This document shows positions 1 to 10,255 of a stretch of DNA of 64,000 nucleotides, one piece after another (the first letter of the stretch is position 1; the number at the start of each line of letters is the position of its first letter). This DNA is from Mycolicibacterium litorale. Its GTDB lineage: Bacteria > Actinomycetota > Actinomycetes > Mycobacteriales > Mycobacteriaceae. The notes under the pieces are model-generated. The model searched no databases and had not been told where the DNA came from. It saw only the letters and a list, made by a program, of their open reading frames with translations. A program made the translations under genes and the position numbers. The stretch covers positions 1,984,001-2,048,000 of the forward strand of contig NZ_AP022586.1 in the NCBI RefSeq assembly GCF_010731695.1, in the 5' to 3' direction.

Positions 1-1
1 C

Positions 2-910
2 GTCCAGAACATCCTCGCGCTGCGCTTCGCCAACGAGCTGTTCGAGCCGGTGTGGAATTCGCACTACGTGGACAGCGTGCAGATCACGATGGCCGAGGAC
101 ATCGGCTTGGGCGGGCGCGGCGGCTATTACGACGGCGTCGGCGCAGCGCGTGACGTCATCCAGAACCATCTGCTGCAGCTGCTGGCGCTCACCGCGATGG
201 AGGAGCCGGTCAGCTTCTCCCCCGACGAGCTGCAGGCCGAGAAGATCAAGGTGCTCTCGGCGAGCAGGCTCGCCGAGCCGCTCGACGAGACCACCTCGCG
301 CGGTCAGTACACGGCCGGCTGGCAGGGCGGCGAGCGAGTGGTCGGGCTCCTGGAGGAGGAGGGCTTCTCGAAGACCTCCACCACCGAGACCTTTGCGGCG
401 ATCACCGTGGACGTCGACACCCGCCGCTGGGCCGGTGTTCCGTTCTACCTGCGTACCGGAAAACGCTTGGGCCGCAGGGTCACTGAGATCGCGCTGATCT
501 TCAAACGGGCGCCGCACCTTCCGTTCGACGCCACCATGACCGAGGAGCTCGGGCAGAACGCGCTGGTGATCCGGGTGCAGCCCGACGAGGGCATCACGCT
601 GCGGTTCGGCTCCAAAGTGCCGGGCAACCAGATGGAGGTCCGCGACGTCAGCATGGACTTCTCCTACGGTTCGGCGTTCGCCGAGGAGTCGCCGGAGGCG
701 TACGAGCGGCTGATCCTCGACGTGCTGCTCGGTGAGCCGTCGCTGTTCCCGGTGAACGAAGAGGTCGAGCTGGCCTGGAAGATCCTCGATCCCGCGCTGG
801 ACTACTGGGCATCCCACGGGAAACCCGATCCCTATGAATCCGGCGGCTGGGGCCCGGATTCGGCCTTCGAGATGCTGCGCCGGACCGGACGCGAATGGAG
901 GCGTCCCTAG
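2..910 (+). CDS. zwf: Glucose-6-phosphate 1-dehydrogenase, 3' part (5' end outside window)
   Basis: This enzyme oxidises glucose-6-phosphate to 6-phosphogluconolactone with NADP+, the entry step of the oxidative pentose phosphate pathway in the cytoplasm. The frame is open from base 2. It begins inside the conserved segment read as VQNILALRFAN, which in this family directly follows the RIDHYLGKE substrate-binding and catalytic motif, so that motif lies just upstream of the window. About 302 residues of the C-terminal alpha/beta domain are present, including YLRTGKRL and the C-terminal SLFP and LAWKILDP stretches. The TAG stop shares one base with the opcA GTG start, so the genes are translationally coupled. 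The next genes, opcA and pgl, act on the same step and the following one. Confidence 0.96.
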   Translation, partial: VQNILALRFANELFEPVWNSHYVDSVQITMAEDIGLGGRGGYYDGVGAARDVIQNHLLQLLALTAMEEPVSFSPDELQAEKIKVLSASRLAEPLDETTSRGQYTAGWQGGERVVGLLEEEGFSKTSTTETFAAITVDVDTRRWAGVPFYLRTGKRLGRRVTEIALIFKRAPHLPFDATMTEELGQNALVIRVQPDEGITLRFGSKVPGNQMEVRDVSMDFSYGSAFAEESPEAYERLILDVLLGEPSLFPVNEEVELAWKILDPALDYWASHGKPDPYESGGWGPDSAFEMLRRTGREWRRP

Positions 911-1821
911 TGATCCTCGACCTGCCCGACACCGACACCGGTGCCATCAACAAGAAGATCGTCGCGCTCCGCGAGGAGGGCGGCGCCATCACCCTGGGCC
1001 GGGTGCTGACGCTGGTCATCGCCCCGGACACCGAGGCCGTCCTCGAGGAGTCCATCGACGCGGCCAACGCGGCGAGCCGTGAACACCCGTGTCGCGTCAT
1101 CGTGGTCGCCCCCGGGGACCGGCGTGCGGAGAAGGCGCGGCTGGACGCCCAACTGCGCGTCGGCAGCGATGCCGGCGCCAACGAGGTCGTGGTGCTTCGC
1201 CTCTCGGGGCCGCTGGCCAACCACGCGAGCAGCGTGGTGACGCCGTTCCTGCTGCCCGACACCCCCGTCGTGACCTGGTGGCCGGACGTCGCACCCGATG
1301 TCCCGGCACAGGATCCGCTGGGCAGGCTGGCGATTCGCAGGATCACCGACGCCACCAACGGAGAGAATCCGCTGGCATCCATCAAGGGCCGGCTGCGGGG
1401 GTACACCCCTGGGGACACTGACCTGGCGTGGAGCCGGATCACCTACTGGCGGGCGCTGCTCACCGCGGCGGTCGATCAGCCGCCCCACGAGAAGATCAAC
1501 TCGGCGCTGGTGTCGGGCCTCGAGACCGAGCCCGCCCTGGACGTCCTGGCAGGCTGGCTGGCCAGCCGCATCGACGGCCCCGTACAGCGCGCCGTCGGCG
1601 AGCTCAAGGTCGAACTGGTGCGGGACAGCGAGACGATCACGCTGAGTCGCCCGCAGGAGGGCATCACCGCGAAGATCACCCGCACCGCGAAGCCGGAGGC
1701 CCTGGTTCCGTTGGCGCGCAGGGAGACTCGCGAGTGCCTGGCGGAGGACATGCGCCGCCTCGATGCTGACGAGATCTACTTCGAGGCGCTGCAGGGAATC
1801 GAGAAGGTGCAATACGTATGA
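910..1821 (+). CDS. opcA: OpcA, glucose-6-phosphate dehydrogenase assembly/effector protein
   Basis: OpcA is the non-catalytic partner of glucose-6-phosphate dehydrogenase in cyanobacteria and actinobacteria, thought to help assemble or activate the enzyme. The protein starts [17 protein letters not shown], as mycobacterial OpcA does, and is about 303 residues long, normal for the family. I chose GTG 910, overlapping the zwf stop by one base; an in-frame ATG at 895 would add five residues. A tryptophan-rich patch (VVTWWPDV) and the C-terminal [11 protein letters not shown] segment are recognisable. It ends in an ATGA overlap with pgl, so zwf-opcA-pgl should be translated as a unit. Confidence 0.93.
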   Translation: MILDLPDTDTGAINKKIVALREEGGAITLGRVLTLVIAPDTEAVLEESIDAANAASREHPCRVIVVAPGDRRAEKARLDAQLRVGSDAGANEVVVLRLSGPLANHASSVVTPFLLPDTPVVTWWPDVAPDVPAQDPLGRLAIRRITDATNGENPLASIKGRLRGYTPGDTDLAWSRITYWRALLTAAVDQPPHEKINSALVSGLETEPALDVLAGWLASRIDGPVQRAVGELKVELVRDSETITLSRPQEGITAKITRTAKPEALVPLARRETRECLAEDMRRLDADEIYFEALQGIEKVQYV

Positions 1822-2555
1822 CCGCCACCGTACGGAAGTATCCCGACAGCGATGCGCTGGTCGCGGCTGTCGGGGATCGACTCGCCGACGAGATCGTCTC
1901 GGCCGTCGACTTCCGCGGGCGGGCGAACATCGTGCTGACCGGCGGCGGCACCGGCATCAAGCTGCTGGCACGCCTGGGCACCCACGACGATCGCATCGAC
2001 TGGTCCAAGGTGCACCTGTTCTTCGGCGACGAGCGGTACGTGCCGGAGGACGACGACGAGCGCAACGACAAGCAGGCCCGCGAAGCGCTGCTGTCCCGCA
2101 TCGACATCCCGAGCGCGAACGTGCACGCGATGCCCGCTGCCGACGGCGAGTTCGGTGACGACCTCGACGCGGCCGCGCTGGCCTACGAGCAGGTGCTCGC
2201 GGCGCAGTCGGAATCCGGTGAACCCACTCCGGCGTTCGACGTCCACCTGCTCGGTATGGGTCCCGAGGGGCACGTCAACTCGCTGTTCCCGCACACCATC
2301 GCGGTGCGTGAGACCCACCGCATGGTGGTCGGTGTGCCGGACTCCCCCAAGCCGCCGCCGCAGCGGATCACGTTGACTCTGCCCGCGATTCAGCGGTCTC
2401 GTGAGGTGTGGCTGGTGGTGTCGGGTGAGGGCAAGGCCGAGGCGGTCGCCGCCGCGGTCGGCGGCGCGGATCCCGACGACTGGCCCGCCGCGGGTGCGGT
2501 CGGCACCGAGTCGACGGTGTGGTTCCTCGACGAGGATGCGGCTTCTAAGCTCTGA
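1818..2555 (+). CDS. pgl: 6-phosphogluconolactonase
   Basis: Hydrolyses 6-phosphogluconolactone to 6-phosphogluconate, the second step of the oxidative pentose phosphate pathway. At 245 residues it has the family's usual length. Family motifs are visible in order: the phosphate-binding glycine turn [12 protein letters not shown], the [11 protein letters not shown] segment, and [16 protein letters not shown], which is typical of this sugar-phosphate isomerase-like fold. Its ATG lies in an ATGA overlap with the opcA stop. The gene is also called devB in mycobacteria. The end of the gene carries a possible promoter for the next small gene. Confidence 0.95.
   Translation: MTATVRKYPDSDALVAAVGDRLADEIVSAVDFRGRANIVLTGGGTGIKLLARLGTHDDRIDWSKVHLFFGDERYVPEDDDERNDKQAREALLSRIDIPSANVHAMPAADGEFGDDLDAAALAYEQVLAAQSESGEPTPAFDVHLLGMGPEGHVNSLFPHTIAVRETHRMVVGVPDSPKPPPQRITLTLPAIQRSREVWLVVSGEGKAEAVAAAVGGADPDDWPAAGAVGTESTVWFLDEDAASKL
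2546..2551 (+). promoter_or_regulatory. Possible -10 element (TAAGCT) for the small gene at 2558
   Basis: TAAGCT lies inside the last codons of pgl. It ends six bases before the ATG at 2558, the spacing expected for a leaderless mycobacterial transcript. No -35 element was identified. The small gene could therefore be transcribed alone as well as by read-through from pgl. Confidence 0.4.
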
Positions 2556-2557
2556 TC

Positions 2558-2929
2558 ATGGTGGACAGAAGCGGTCGCAGCACGCGTACGGGCACCGAGC
2601 GCATCAGGAAGCTCGCTCAGGCGGCGCTCAACGCCGATGTGACGGTCGAACAGGTCGACACCATCCTGGACGGCCTCAGCGACACCCTCGACGACCTCAA
2701 CAGGTCGACCGCCACCCTGGACGACACGCTGGAACGCTTCAACGAGACCATCAACCAGATCAACGATCTCGCCCCGCGGCTGATCGGGCTGGTCGACCGG
2801 ATGGAGGGCATCGTCGGCCGCGTCGAACGCCTCGTCGGCATGGGCGAGGCGGTGCTGGGCCCGCTGGCCGCGACGGAGAACGCGGTGCGCGGCGCGCTGA
2901 GCGCAGTCCGCCGCTCGACCGGCCTCTAG
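2558..2929 (+). CDS. Conserved hypothetical coiled-coil protein
   Basis: A 123-residue protein of unknown function that follows zwf-opcA-pgl, as I recall also being the case in M. tuberculosis (Rv1444c). After a basic N-terminus, residues 25-95 show a heptad-like pattern of hydrophobic residues ([47 protein letters not shown]). This predicts a long amphipathic helix or coiled coil. There is no signal peptide or membrane segment. The ATG begins two bases after the pgl stop. The TAG stop shares a CTAG tetranucleotide with the convergent ppc stop. A structural or membrane-associating partner role is possible but unsupported. Confidence 0.8.
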   Translation: MVDRSGRSTRTGTERIRKLAQAALNADVTVEQVDTILDGLSDTLDDLNRSTATLDDTLERFNETINQINDLAPRLIGLVDRMEGIVGRVERLVGMGEAVLGPLAATENAVRGALSAVRRSTGL

Positions 2930-5718
2930 CCGCTGTTGCGCAGCGCCGTCGCCAACCCGCTCATCGTGAGCAGGATGCCCCGCTGCACCAGTTCGTCGTC
3001 CTCGCCGGACCGGTAGCGGCGGAGCAGTTCGACCTGCAGGTGGTTGAGCGGTTCGAGGTAGGGGAACCGGTTGAACACCGACCGGGCCAGCGCCGGGTTG
3101 TCGGCGAGCAGATCGTCCTGGCCGGTGATGAGCCGGTGCATCCGGATGGTGCGCGCGTGTTCGTCGGCGATCTTGTCGAACACGCGGTGCCGCAGATCCT
3201 CGTCCTCGACCAGCTCCGAGTAGCGGGCGGCCAGACCGAGATCCGACTTCGCCAGCACCTGCGCCATGTTCGACAGCACAGTACGGAAGAACGGCCAGCG
3301 CCGGTAGAGATCCTGCAGGACCTCCAGGCGATCCTCCCCCTCGTTGATGTATTGCTCGAACGCACTGCCGGTGCCGTACCAGCCCGGCAGCATGACCCGC
3401 GACTGGCTCCAGGCCAGCACCCACGGGATCGCGCGCAGATCGGAGATCGACGTCGTCGGCTTGCGGGAGGCGGGCCTGCTGCCGATGTTGAGCGCCCCGA
3501 TCTCGCTGACCGGCGTGGAGGCCTTGAAGTAGTCGACGAATCCCGGTGTCTCGTGGACCAGTTCGGCGTAGGCGCGTTGCGCGCGGGCCGCGAGGTCGTC
3601 GAGCACCTCGTAGGCCGGGCCGGCTTCGTCACCCAGACCTTCGACGTCGAGCAGCGTCGACTCCAGCGTCGCGGCGACCAACGTCTCGAGGTTGCGGTGG
3701 GCGATGCGGGGTTCGGCGTACTTGGCCGCGATGACCTCACCCTGTTCGGTGATCCGTAGCGACCCGTTCACCGCACCCGGCGGTTGCGCGAGGATCGCGT
3801 CGTAGCTGGGACCGCCACCGCGGCCGACGGTGCCGCCGCGACCGTGGAAGAGCCGCAACCGGATTCCGGTCTTGCGGGCGGATTCGACGAGGTCGAGTTC
3901 GGCACGGTAGAGCGCCCAGTTCGCGGCGAGGTAGCCGCCGTCCTTGTTCGAGTCGGAGTAGCCGAGCATGACTTCCTGGCTCTCCCCCCGCGCGGTGACC
4001 ATCGCGCGGTACAGCGGGAGGTCGAGTGCCGCCTCGAGGATCGACGACCCACGCTGCAGGTCGTCGATCGTCTCGAACAGCGGCACGATGCCCACTGGTG
4101 CGTACGGTTCGTCGCCCGACACGTCCAGCAGCCCCGCCTCTTTGAGCAGGATCGCCGCCTCGAGCATGTCGGAGACCGACTCGCACATGGAGATGATGTA
4201 GTTGGGCACCGCGGGCGGGCCGAACACCTGCACGGCGCGCGCCGCGGCGCGCACGATGCCCAGCTCCTTGCGGGCCAGCTCCGACAATTCGGCGCGCTCC
4301 GAGGTCAGCGGGCGGCGGGTGGCGAGTTCGGCGGCCAGCACCTCGATGCGTTCGGGTTCCGGCAGCGCCGCGTAGTCGTCGTGCACACCCGCCCAGGCCA
4401 GCAGTTCGGCCACGACCTCCTCGTGGACGTCGGAGTTCTGCCGCATGTCGAGGCCGGAGAGATGAAACCCGAACACCCGCACGGCTTCTCGCAGCCGGAA
4501 CAACCGGTCGTCGGCCAGCACCGAACTGCCGTGGGCCCGCAGCGACGCGTCGACGACGTCGAGGTCGGCCAGCAGCTCGGCGGGCGTGGCGTAGCGGTCC
4601 AGGCCCAGGTCCAGCTCGTGTTCGGGCTGGCTGTCGAGGATCTCGCGGGCGGTCGCGGTGAGCCGGCCGTGGATCACCCGCAGCGCGCGGCGGTACGGTT
4701 CGTCGGCGCGGGCGGATTCGTGGCAGGCGTCGGCGAGCGCGGCGAGGTCGTCGCTGACGTGCACCAGCCGCGCCGACATCGACAGCTCCTGTTGCAGCGC
4801 GGTCAATTCCTCGAAGTAGTGCTCGAGCGCCGTGTAGGCGGCGCGAGATGTGGCCAGTCGCACCACGTCCGCGTTGACGTTGGGGTTGCCGTCCCGGTCG
4901 CCGCCGATCCACGAACCCGGCCGCAGGATCGGTTCGGCGAGCAGGTCGGCGCCCGGCCACCTGGCCTGCAGCGCGGACCGCACCTCGGCGTTGACGCGGG
5001 GGATGACGTCGAAGAACGCGGCTCGGTAGTACCGCAGTCCGGTCTCGATCTCGTCCTGGATCTTGAGGCGGGACAACCTGATCAGCGCCGTCTGCCACAG
5101 CGTGAGGATGTGCCGTCGCAACTCGAGTTCGACGCTGCGGCCGTCGTCGGTGGTGTCGTGGCCGTGCGCCCGCAGGCGCATGAGCTCGGTGATGCGGTGC
5201 TGGGTGTCGAACACCGTGCGTCTGCGGGTCTCGGTGGGATGCGCGGTGATCACCGGGGACACCAGCGCCCCGGTCAGCGCTTCGGCCACCTGCTTCGAAT
5301 CGAGTTGCGCGGAGTCGAGTTTCGCGTACGTCGCGGCCAGGGTGCTGTTCTGCGGGGGCTCACCGGCCGCGACGTGCACCGCACGGCGGCGTTCGCGGTG
5401 GATGTCCTCGGCCACATTGGCCAGCAGTGCGAAATGGGTGAAGGCGCGGATGACGGGGATCGCGGCCCGGGCGCCGATCCCGTCGAACATGCCGGCCAGT
5501 TCGGCCCGATCGATCTCGGAGCGGCGCACCCGGAAGGATTCCACCCGGGCCCGTTCGACGAGGTCGAACACCTCGTCGCCGTTCTGCTCGCGCACCGTGT
5601 CGCCGAGGATCGCGCCCAGCAGGCGGATGTCTTCCCGCATCGGCTCGGTGGCTTCGCGGCCTACTTCGGTCCGGGTCACCGAACCGATCGGTTCGAGCGC
5701 TTCTGGGAGGTCAGCCAT
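2926..5718 (-). CDS. ppc: Phosphoenolpyruvate carboxylase
   Basis: Adds bicarbonate to phosphoenolpyruvate to make oxaloacetate, replenishing the TCA cycle. The 930-residue length matches bacterial PEPC. Signature motifs are in order: [11 protein letters not shown] with catalytic His near residue 160, [14 protein letters not shown], the [14 protein letters not shown] loop, and GSRPASRK. The C-terminus ends RNSG; the usual family ending is NTG, a mild deviation. I chose the ATG at 5718 ([12 protein letters not shown]) because homologous sequence starts there and a GATACT hexamer lies seven bases upstream; an upstream in-frame start would add 17 unlikely residues. It is convergent with the small coiled-coil gene, and the two stops overlap. 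Confidence 0.97.
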   Translation of the reverse strand: MADLPEALEPIGSVTRTEVGREATEPMREDIRLLGAILGDTVREQNGDEVFDLVERARVESFRVRRSEIDRAELAGMFDGIGARAAIPVIRAFTHFALLANVAEDIHRERRRAVHVAAGEPPQNSTLAATYAKLDSAQLDSKQVAEALTGALVSPVITAHPTETRRRTVFDTQHRITELMRLRAHGHDTTDDGRSVELELRRHILTLWQTALIRLSRLKIQDEIETGLRYYRAAFFDVIPRVNAEVRSALQARWPGADLLAEPILRPGSWIGGDRDGNPNVNADVVRLATSRAAYTALEHYFEELTALQQELSMSARLVHVSDDLAALADACHESARADEPYRRALRVIHGRLTATAREILDSQPEHELDLGLDRYATPAELLADLDVVDASLRAHGSSVLADDRLFRLREAVRVFGFHLSGLDMRQNSDVHEEVVAELLAWAGVHDDYAALPEPERIEVLAAELATRRPLTSERAELSELARKELGIVRAAARAVQVFGPPAVPNYIISMCESVSDMLEAAILLKEAGLLDVSGDEPYAPVGIVPLFETIDDLQRGSSILEAALDLPLYRAMVTARGESQEVMLGYSDSNKDGGYLAANWALYRAELDLVESARKTGIRLRLFHGRGGTVGRGGGPSYDAILAQPPGAVNGSLRITEQGEVIAAKYAEPRIAHRNLETLVAATLESTLLDVEGLGDEAGPAYEVLDDLAARAQRAYAELVHETPGFVDYFKASTPVSEIGALNIGSRPASRKPTTSISDLRAIPWVLAWSQSRVMLPGWYGTGSAFEQYINEGEDRLEVLQDLYRRWPFFRTVLSNMAQVLAKSDLGLAARYSELVEDEDLRHRVFDKIADEHARTIRMHRLITGQDDLLADNPALARSVFNRFPYLEPLNHLQVELLRRYRSGEDDELVQRGILLTMSGLATALRNSG

Positions 5719-5780
5719 GCGTTCCAGTATCGGTGTCCTGCGGACCCGCCGCATGGCGGGCGGGTCCACAGGACGGTGGC

Positions 5781-5963
5781 TCAGACGTCGTTGGCGGGCT
5801 TGTCGGCGCCGGTGATGTCGCGCTCGTGCTGGACGCGGCGGGCCATCTCGTCGTCGTCGATCGGACGCGGTTCCTTCGCGTGCTCACGATGGTCGGGGTG
5901 GACCTCTTCGGTCGGCACCATCACGTCGCTGATATCGGGGTTGTCGTTTCCAGCCATACCCAT
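5781..5963 (-). CDS. Small acidic conserved hypothetical protein
   Basis: A 60-residue hydrophilic, acidic protein (starts [14 protein letters not shown], then [20 protein letters not shown]) with no membrane segment or recognisable domain. It lies between secG and ppc on the same strand. I chose the ATG at 5963, which has a GGTGG sequence seven bases upstream; ATG 5957 is equally possible, and a TTG at 5990 is less likely. The biased composition and conserved position suggest a real small gene, but I cannot assign a function. It may be co-transcribed with secG, 43 bases upstream. Confidence 0.6.
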   Translation of the reverse strand: MGMAGNDNPDISDVMVPTEEVHPDHREHAKEPRPIDDDEMARRVQHERDITGADKPANDV

Positions 5964-6006
5964 TCGATACCCACCGCGAGCCTGCGGCAACCGGCGTGTG
6001 ACGGGG

Positions 6007-6240
6007 TCAGCTGTACTTGATCTGCAGCGCCATGCCGACGATCGAGACCACCCAGATGCCGACCACGAACAGGGTCAGCCGGTCCAGGTTCTTCTCGACG
6101 ACCGTGGAGCCCGACAGGCTCGACTGGACACCGCCACCGAACAGGGTGGACAGGCCGCCGCCCTTGGCGCGATGCAGCAGCACCAGAAGCACCACCAGCA
6201 AGCTGGTGACGATCAACGTGATCTGCAGCGCTAAAACCAT
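6007..6240 (-). CDS. secG: Preprotein translocase subunit SecG
   Basis: SecG is the small accessory subunit of the SecYEG protein-export channel in the cytoplasmic membrane. The 77-residue protein has two hydrophobic helices, about residues 3-22 and 55-73. Between them lies the typical loop RAKGGGLSTLFGGG. Linkage of secG to tpiA and the glycolytic operon is common in bacteria and is seen here, 30 bases downstream of tpiA. Confidence 0.95.
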   Translation of the reverse strand: MVLALQITLIVTSLLVVLLVLLHRAKGGGLSTLFGGGVQSSLSGSTVVEKNLDRLTLFVVGIWVVSIVGMALQIKYS

Positions 6241-6270
6241 GGGCGACAGCCTACAGGCCGCGCGCCGCGA

Positions 6271-7056
6271 TCAGGGAAGCGGCCCACCTGCGGCGATCGC
6301 CGACAGTGTGGCGAACTGCTCACCGTCCAGGGAGGCTCCACCCACCAGCGCGCCGTCCACATCCTCCTGGGCGACGATCTCACCGACGTTCTTGGCGTTG
6401 ACCGATCCGCCGTAGAGCACGCGGACGCCCGCGGCCAGCTGGGGCGAGGCCAGCGAGCCCAGCTCGTCACGGATGGCCTTGCAGACCTCCTGCGCGTCGG
6501 CCGCGCTGGCCACCCGGCCAGTGCCGATCGCCCAGACCGGCTCGTAGGCGATGACGGCCTGCCCGATCTGCTCGGAGGTCAGTCCCGCCAGCGAGCCGCG
6601 CAGCTGGTCGACGCAGTGTTCGACGTGGTTGCCGGACTCGCGCACCTCGAGGTGTTCTCCGATGCACACGATGGGCGTGATGCCGTGCCGGAACGCCGCG
6701 ACGGCCTTGGCGGCCACCAGGGCGTCGTCCTCGTGGTGATAGGTGCGCCGCTCCGAATGCCCCACGACGGCGAAGCTGCAGCCCAGCTTGGCCAGGAACG
6801 CCCCGCTGATCTCCCCGGTGTAGGCACCGGAGTCGTGCTGGCTGACGTCCTGCGCGCCGTAGGTCAGGCGCAGCTTGTCGCCGTCGACCAGGGTCTGCAC
6901 GCTGCGCAGGTCGGTGAACGGCGGGATCACCGTCACGTCGACCTTGTCGAAGTACTTCTCCGGCAGGGAGAAGGCGATCTTCTGCACCAGCGCGATGGCC
7001 TCGAAGTGGTTGAGGTTCATCTTCCAGTTGCCGGCGATGAGCGGCTTACGGGCCAT
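6271..7056 (-). CDS. tpiA: Triosephosphate isomerase
   Basis: Interconverts dihydroxyacetone phosphate and glyceraldehyde-3-phosphate. The 261-residue TIM barrel carries all catalytic residues: Lys12 in GNWKMN, His100 in VVGHSERR, and Glu172 in [11 protein letters not shown]. The phosphate-binding LYGGSVN segment is near the C-terminus. It starts three bases after the pgk stop, so it is the third gene of the gap-pgk-tpiA operon. Confidence 0.98.
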   Translation of the reverse strand: MARKPLIAGNWKMNLNHFEAIALVQKIAFSLPEKYFDKVDVTVIPPFTDLRSVQTLVDGDKLRLTYGAQDVSQHDSGAYTGEISGAFLAKLGCSFAVVGHSERRTYHHEDDALVAAKAVAAFRHGITPIVCIGEHLEVRESGNHVEHCVDQLRGSLAGLTSEQIGQAVIAYEPVWAIGTGRVASAADAQEVCKAIRDELGSLASPQLAAGVRVLYGGSVNAKNVGEIVAQEDVDGALVGGASLDGEQFATLSAIAAGGPLP

Positions 7057-7059
7057 GTG

Positions 7060-8271
7060 TCAGGACTCCAGTACTCGGATGCCGGGCAGTTCTTTGCCTT
7101 CGAGGTATTCCAGCGATGCGCCGCCCCCGGTCGAGATGTGGGAGAACCCGTCCTCGCCCAGGCCGAGCTGGCGCACGGCCGCCGCGCTGTCGCCACCGCC
7201 GACGACGCTGAAGGCGCCCTTGGCCGTCGCGCCGATGATCGCCTCGGCCACACCCTTGGTGCCCGCGGCGAACGCCGGGAACTCGAACACGCCCATCGGG
7301 CCGTTCCAGAACACCGTCCTGGCGTTCGACAGCAGCGCGGCGAACCGCTTGACCGACTCGGGGCCGATGTCGAGCCCCATTTTGTCTTCCGGAATGCGGT
7401 CGGCGGCAACGGTTTCCGGCTCAGCGTCGGCGGAGAACTCCGGCGCCACCACGATGTCGACCGGCAGGTGGATCACGTCGGCATAGGTGTCGAGAAGCTC
7501 ACGGCAGGTGTCGACCATCTCCGGCTGCACCAGTGACTTGCCGACCGAGACACCCTGTGAGGCAAGGAAGGTGAAGCACATCCCGCCGCCGATCACCAGG
7601 CTGTCGGCCTTCTTGGCCAACGATTCGATGACCGCGAGCTTGTCGGAGACCTTCGAGCCGCCGAGCACCACCGCGTACGGGCGGTCGGTCGAACTGGTCA
7701 GCTGTTCGAGCACCTTGACCTCGGCGGCCACCAGCGTGCCCGCGTAGTGCGGCAGCAGCGTCGCGACGTCGTACACCGATGCCTGCTTGCGGTGCACGAC
7801 ACCGAAGCCGTCGGAGACGAAGGCGCCGTCGTCGCCGACGAGTTCGACCAGAGCCTTGGCCAGCGCCAGCCGCTCGGAGTCGTCCTTGCTGGTCTCGCGG
7901 GGATCGAAGCGGATGTTCTCCAGCAGCAGGACGTCGCCGTCGGTGAGGCCCTCGGACCGCGCGAGCGCGTCGGTGCCGACGACGTCACCGGCGAGCTGGA
8001 CGTGCCTGCCCAGCTGCTCCCCGAGGGCCGCCGCTACGGGCGCCAGCGAGTACTTCGGGTCCGGACCGTCTTTCGGCCGGCCGAGGTGCGCGGTCACCAC
8101 GACCTTGGCGCCCGCGTCGACCAGCGCCTTGAGCGTCGGCACCGAGGCGATGATGCGGCCCGGGTCGGTGATGGTGCCACCGTCGAGCGGGACGTTGAGG
8201 TCGGAGCGCACCAGCACACCCCGGCCCTCGACGCCCTCCTTCAGGAGATCGTCGAGTGTTCTGACGGCCAT
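7060..8271 (-). CDS. pgk: Phosphoglycerate kinase
   Basis: Transfers phosphate from 1,3-bisphosphoglycerate to ADP, giving 3-phosphoglycerate and ATP. At 403 residues it has normal length. The N-terminal [11 protein letters not shown] substrate motif, the central [11 protein letters not shown] segment and the C-terminal nucleotide-binding GGGDSAAAV and [18 protein letters not shown] motifs are intact. The ATG immediately follows the gap stop codon with no intervening base, indicating translational coupling. Confidence 0.98.
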   Translation of the reverse strand: MAVRTLDDLLKEGVEGRGVLVRSDLNVPLDGGTITDPGRIIASVPTLKALVDAGAKVVVTAHLGRPKDGPDPKYSLAPVAAALGEQLGRHVQLAGDVVGTDALARSEGLTDGDVLLLENIRFDPRETSKDDSERLALAKALVELVGDDGAFVSDGFGVVHRKQASVYDVATLLPHYAGTLVAAEVKVLEQLTSSTDRPYAVVLGGSKVSDKLAVIESLAKKADSLVIGGGMCFTFLASQGVSVGKSLVQPEMVDTCRELLDTYADVIHLPVDIVVAPEFSADAEPETVAADRIPEDKMGLDIGPESVKRFAALLSNARTVFWNGPMGVFEFPAFAAGTKGVAEAIIGATAKGAFSVVGGGDSAAAVRQLGLGEDGFSHISTGGGASLEYLEGKELPGIRVLES

Positions 8272-9324
<1,053 letters not shown>

Positions 9325-9369
9325 TCACTGGTCAGCCTAGTTGGGTGGGTTTCCGGATGCGCGGGCTGG

Positions 9370-10029
9370 TCAGTGCACGGCCAGGCTCTGGTCGGCGTAC
9401 GGATTGCCCAGCCATTTGCGCCGGAGCCGCTGCAGGGTGCCCGCCTCCTCCAACTCGGCCTGCGCGACGGTGATCCGGCTGAGCATCTGCTGGTCGTGTT
9501 CGGCGACCGCGATCGCGATGTGCTCGATCGACAACCCCTTCTGCACGACGTCGACGCCGGGGAGGGTCTTCGTGAGTTCGGTGAGCACCGGCGCAAGCGC
9601 GATCATGCCGTCACATCCCTCGATGTCGAGGTGGTCGCACACCCTGACCGAACCGGCCGGCGATGTCGTCGCGTACTCCTCGGCGGTGCTGTCTCGCTGC
9701 ACGGCGACCGTCAAGCCGTCGAGGTCGCCGACCGAATGCGCGTGCGGGTGGCGCCGGGTGTCGACGGCGAGCGCCTGGCCGGTGATGAGGTACGGCGGCG
9801 CGAAGGCGGCGCGGTCTCCGGAGGCGGTGAGTCCGCCCACCGCAGCGTCGACCTCACCGGCTTCCAGGGCGTCGACCACGTCGCCGTACCGCTCGTAGGC
9901 CACGATCTCCGGCCGGTCGCCGAGTGCGTCGGCGATCGCGGCCATGAGGTCGATGTCGAGGCCGGCGTCGCCGTTCACACCGGTGAAGGGCGGGACCGGG
10001 GTCACGACGCCGACTCTGAGAATGCCCAT
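9370..10029 (-). CDS. Periplasmic-binding-protein-like (SBP family 3) protein lacking a signal peptide
   Basis: A 219-residue protein resembling the amino-acid-binding components of ABC transporters. It opens directly with LRVGVVTPVPPFTG and contains GLDIDLMAAIADALG, DALEAGEVDAAVGGLTAS and LTVAVQRDSTAEEY, in the right order for a family 3 solute-binding domain. Unlike transport proteins it has no export signal or lipobox, and no permease or ATPase gene is nearby. It may be a cytoplasmic sensor or the relic of an exported protein. I chose ATG 10029 because TAACGT lies seven bases upstream (leaderless pattern); an upstream in-frame start would add 11 residues that do not form a signal peptide. 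Confidence 0.75.
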   Translation of the reverse strand: MGILRVGVVTPVPPFTGVNGDAGLDIDLMAAIADALGDRPEIVAYERYGDVVDALEAGEVDAAVGGLTASGDRAAFAPPYLITGQALAVDTRRHPHAHSVGDLDGLTVAVQRDSTAEEYATTSPAGSVRVCDHLDIEGCDGMIALAPVLTELTKTLPGVDVVQKGLSIEHIAIAVAEHDQQMLSRITVAQAELEEAGTLQRLRRKWLGNPYADQSLAVH

Positions 10030-10036
10030 ACCGGCC

Positions 10037-10042
10037 ACGTTA
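10037..10042 (-). promoter_or_regulatory. Possible -10 element (TAACGT) for the solute-binding-like gene
   Basis: On the minus strand TAACGT ends seven bases before the ATG at 10029, fitting a leaderless transcript. The SOS box at 10112-10127 is about 70 bases further upstream. Confidence 0.4.
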
Positions 10043-10111
10043 GTCGCAGCCGAGAAACCCATCTGTCCCGGCAGTACCGGCAGTCACAACGCGGGCGTCT
10101 CTGTCAGTGAT

Positions 10112-10127
10112 TCGAACTAGTGTTCGA
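10112..10127. promoter_or_regulatory. Perfect mycobacterial SOS box (LexA operator)
   Basis: TCGAAC-TAGT-GTTCGA matches the mycobacterial LexA consensus TCGAAC(N4)GTTCGA in all 12 defined positions. It sits just before a short ORF that looks like the start of a degraded gene. It could also act on the minus-strand gene ending its promoter at about 10042. The match itself is seen directly; LexA binding is inferred. Confidence 0.75.
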
Positions 10128-10246
10128 GTCATGGATGGGGAGTTCAGTGCAGTGGTCGACCGTCTGTTGGCGTCGGTCGCCGAGCTGCAGTCGGCTCGAT
10201 CGACGACCTGACCCATGCGCAGGGCGAGGACGACGAACCCGAATAG
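10120..10246 (+). pseudogene. Remnant of an SOS-controlled gene (possibly 13E12/DUF222-HNH family)
   Basis: Directly behind the SOS box are two short overlapping reading pieces. ATG 10131 encodes 26 residues (MDGEFSAVVDRLLASVAELQ and six more) and stops at 10211. Another frame ends at 10246 with DDLTHAQGEDDEPE and a stop. Together they look like the helical N-terminus and acidic C-terminus of a gene whose middle has been lost. In mycobacteria the SOS box is known upstream of 13E12 repeat-family genes, and the first piece would suit such a protein, but the family assignment is a guess. It could instead be a genuine 26-residue DNA-damage-induced peptide. Confidence 0.35.
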
Positions 10247-10255
10247 CGCTGGGGC

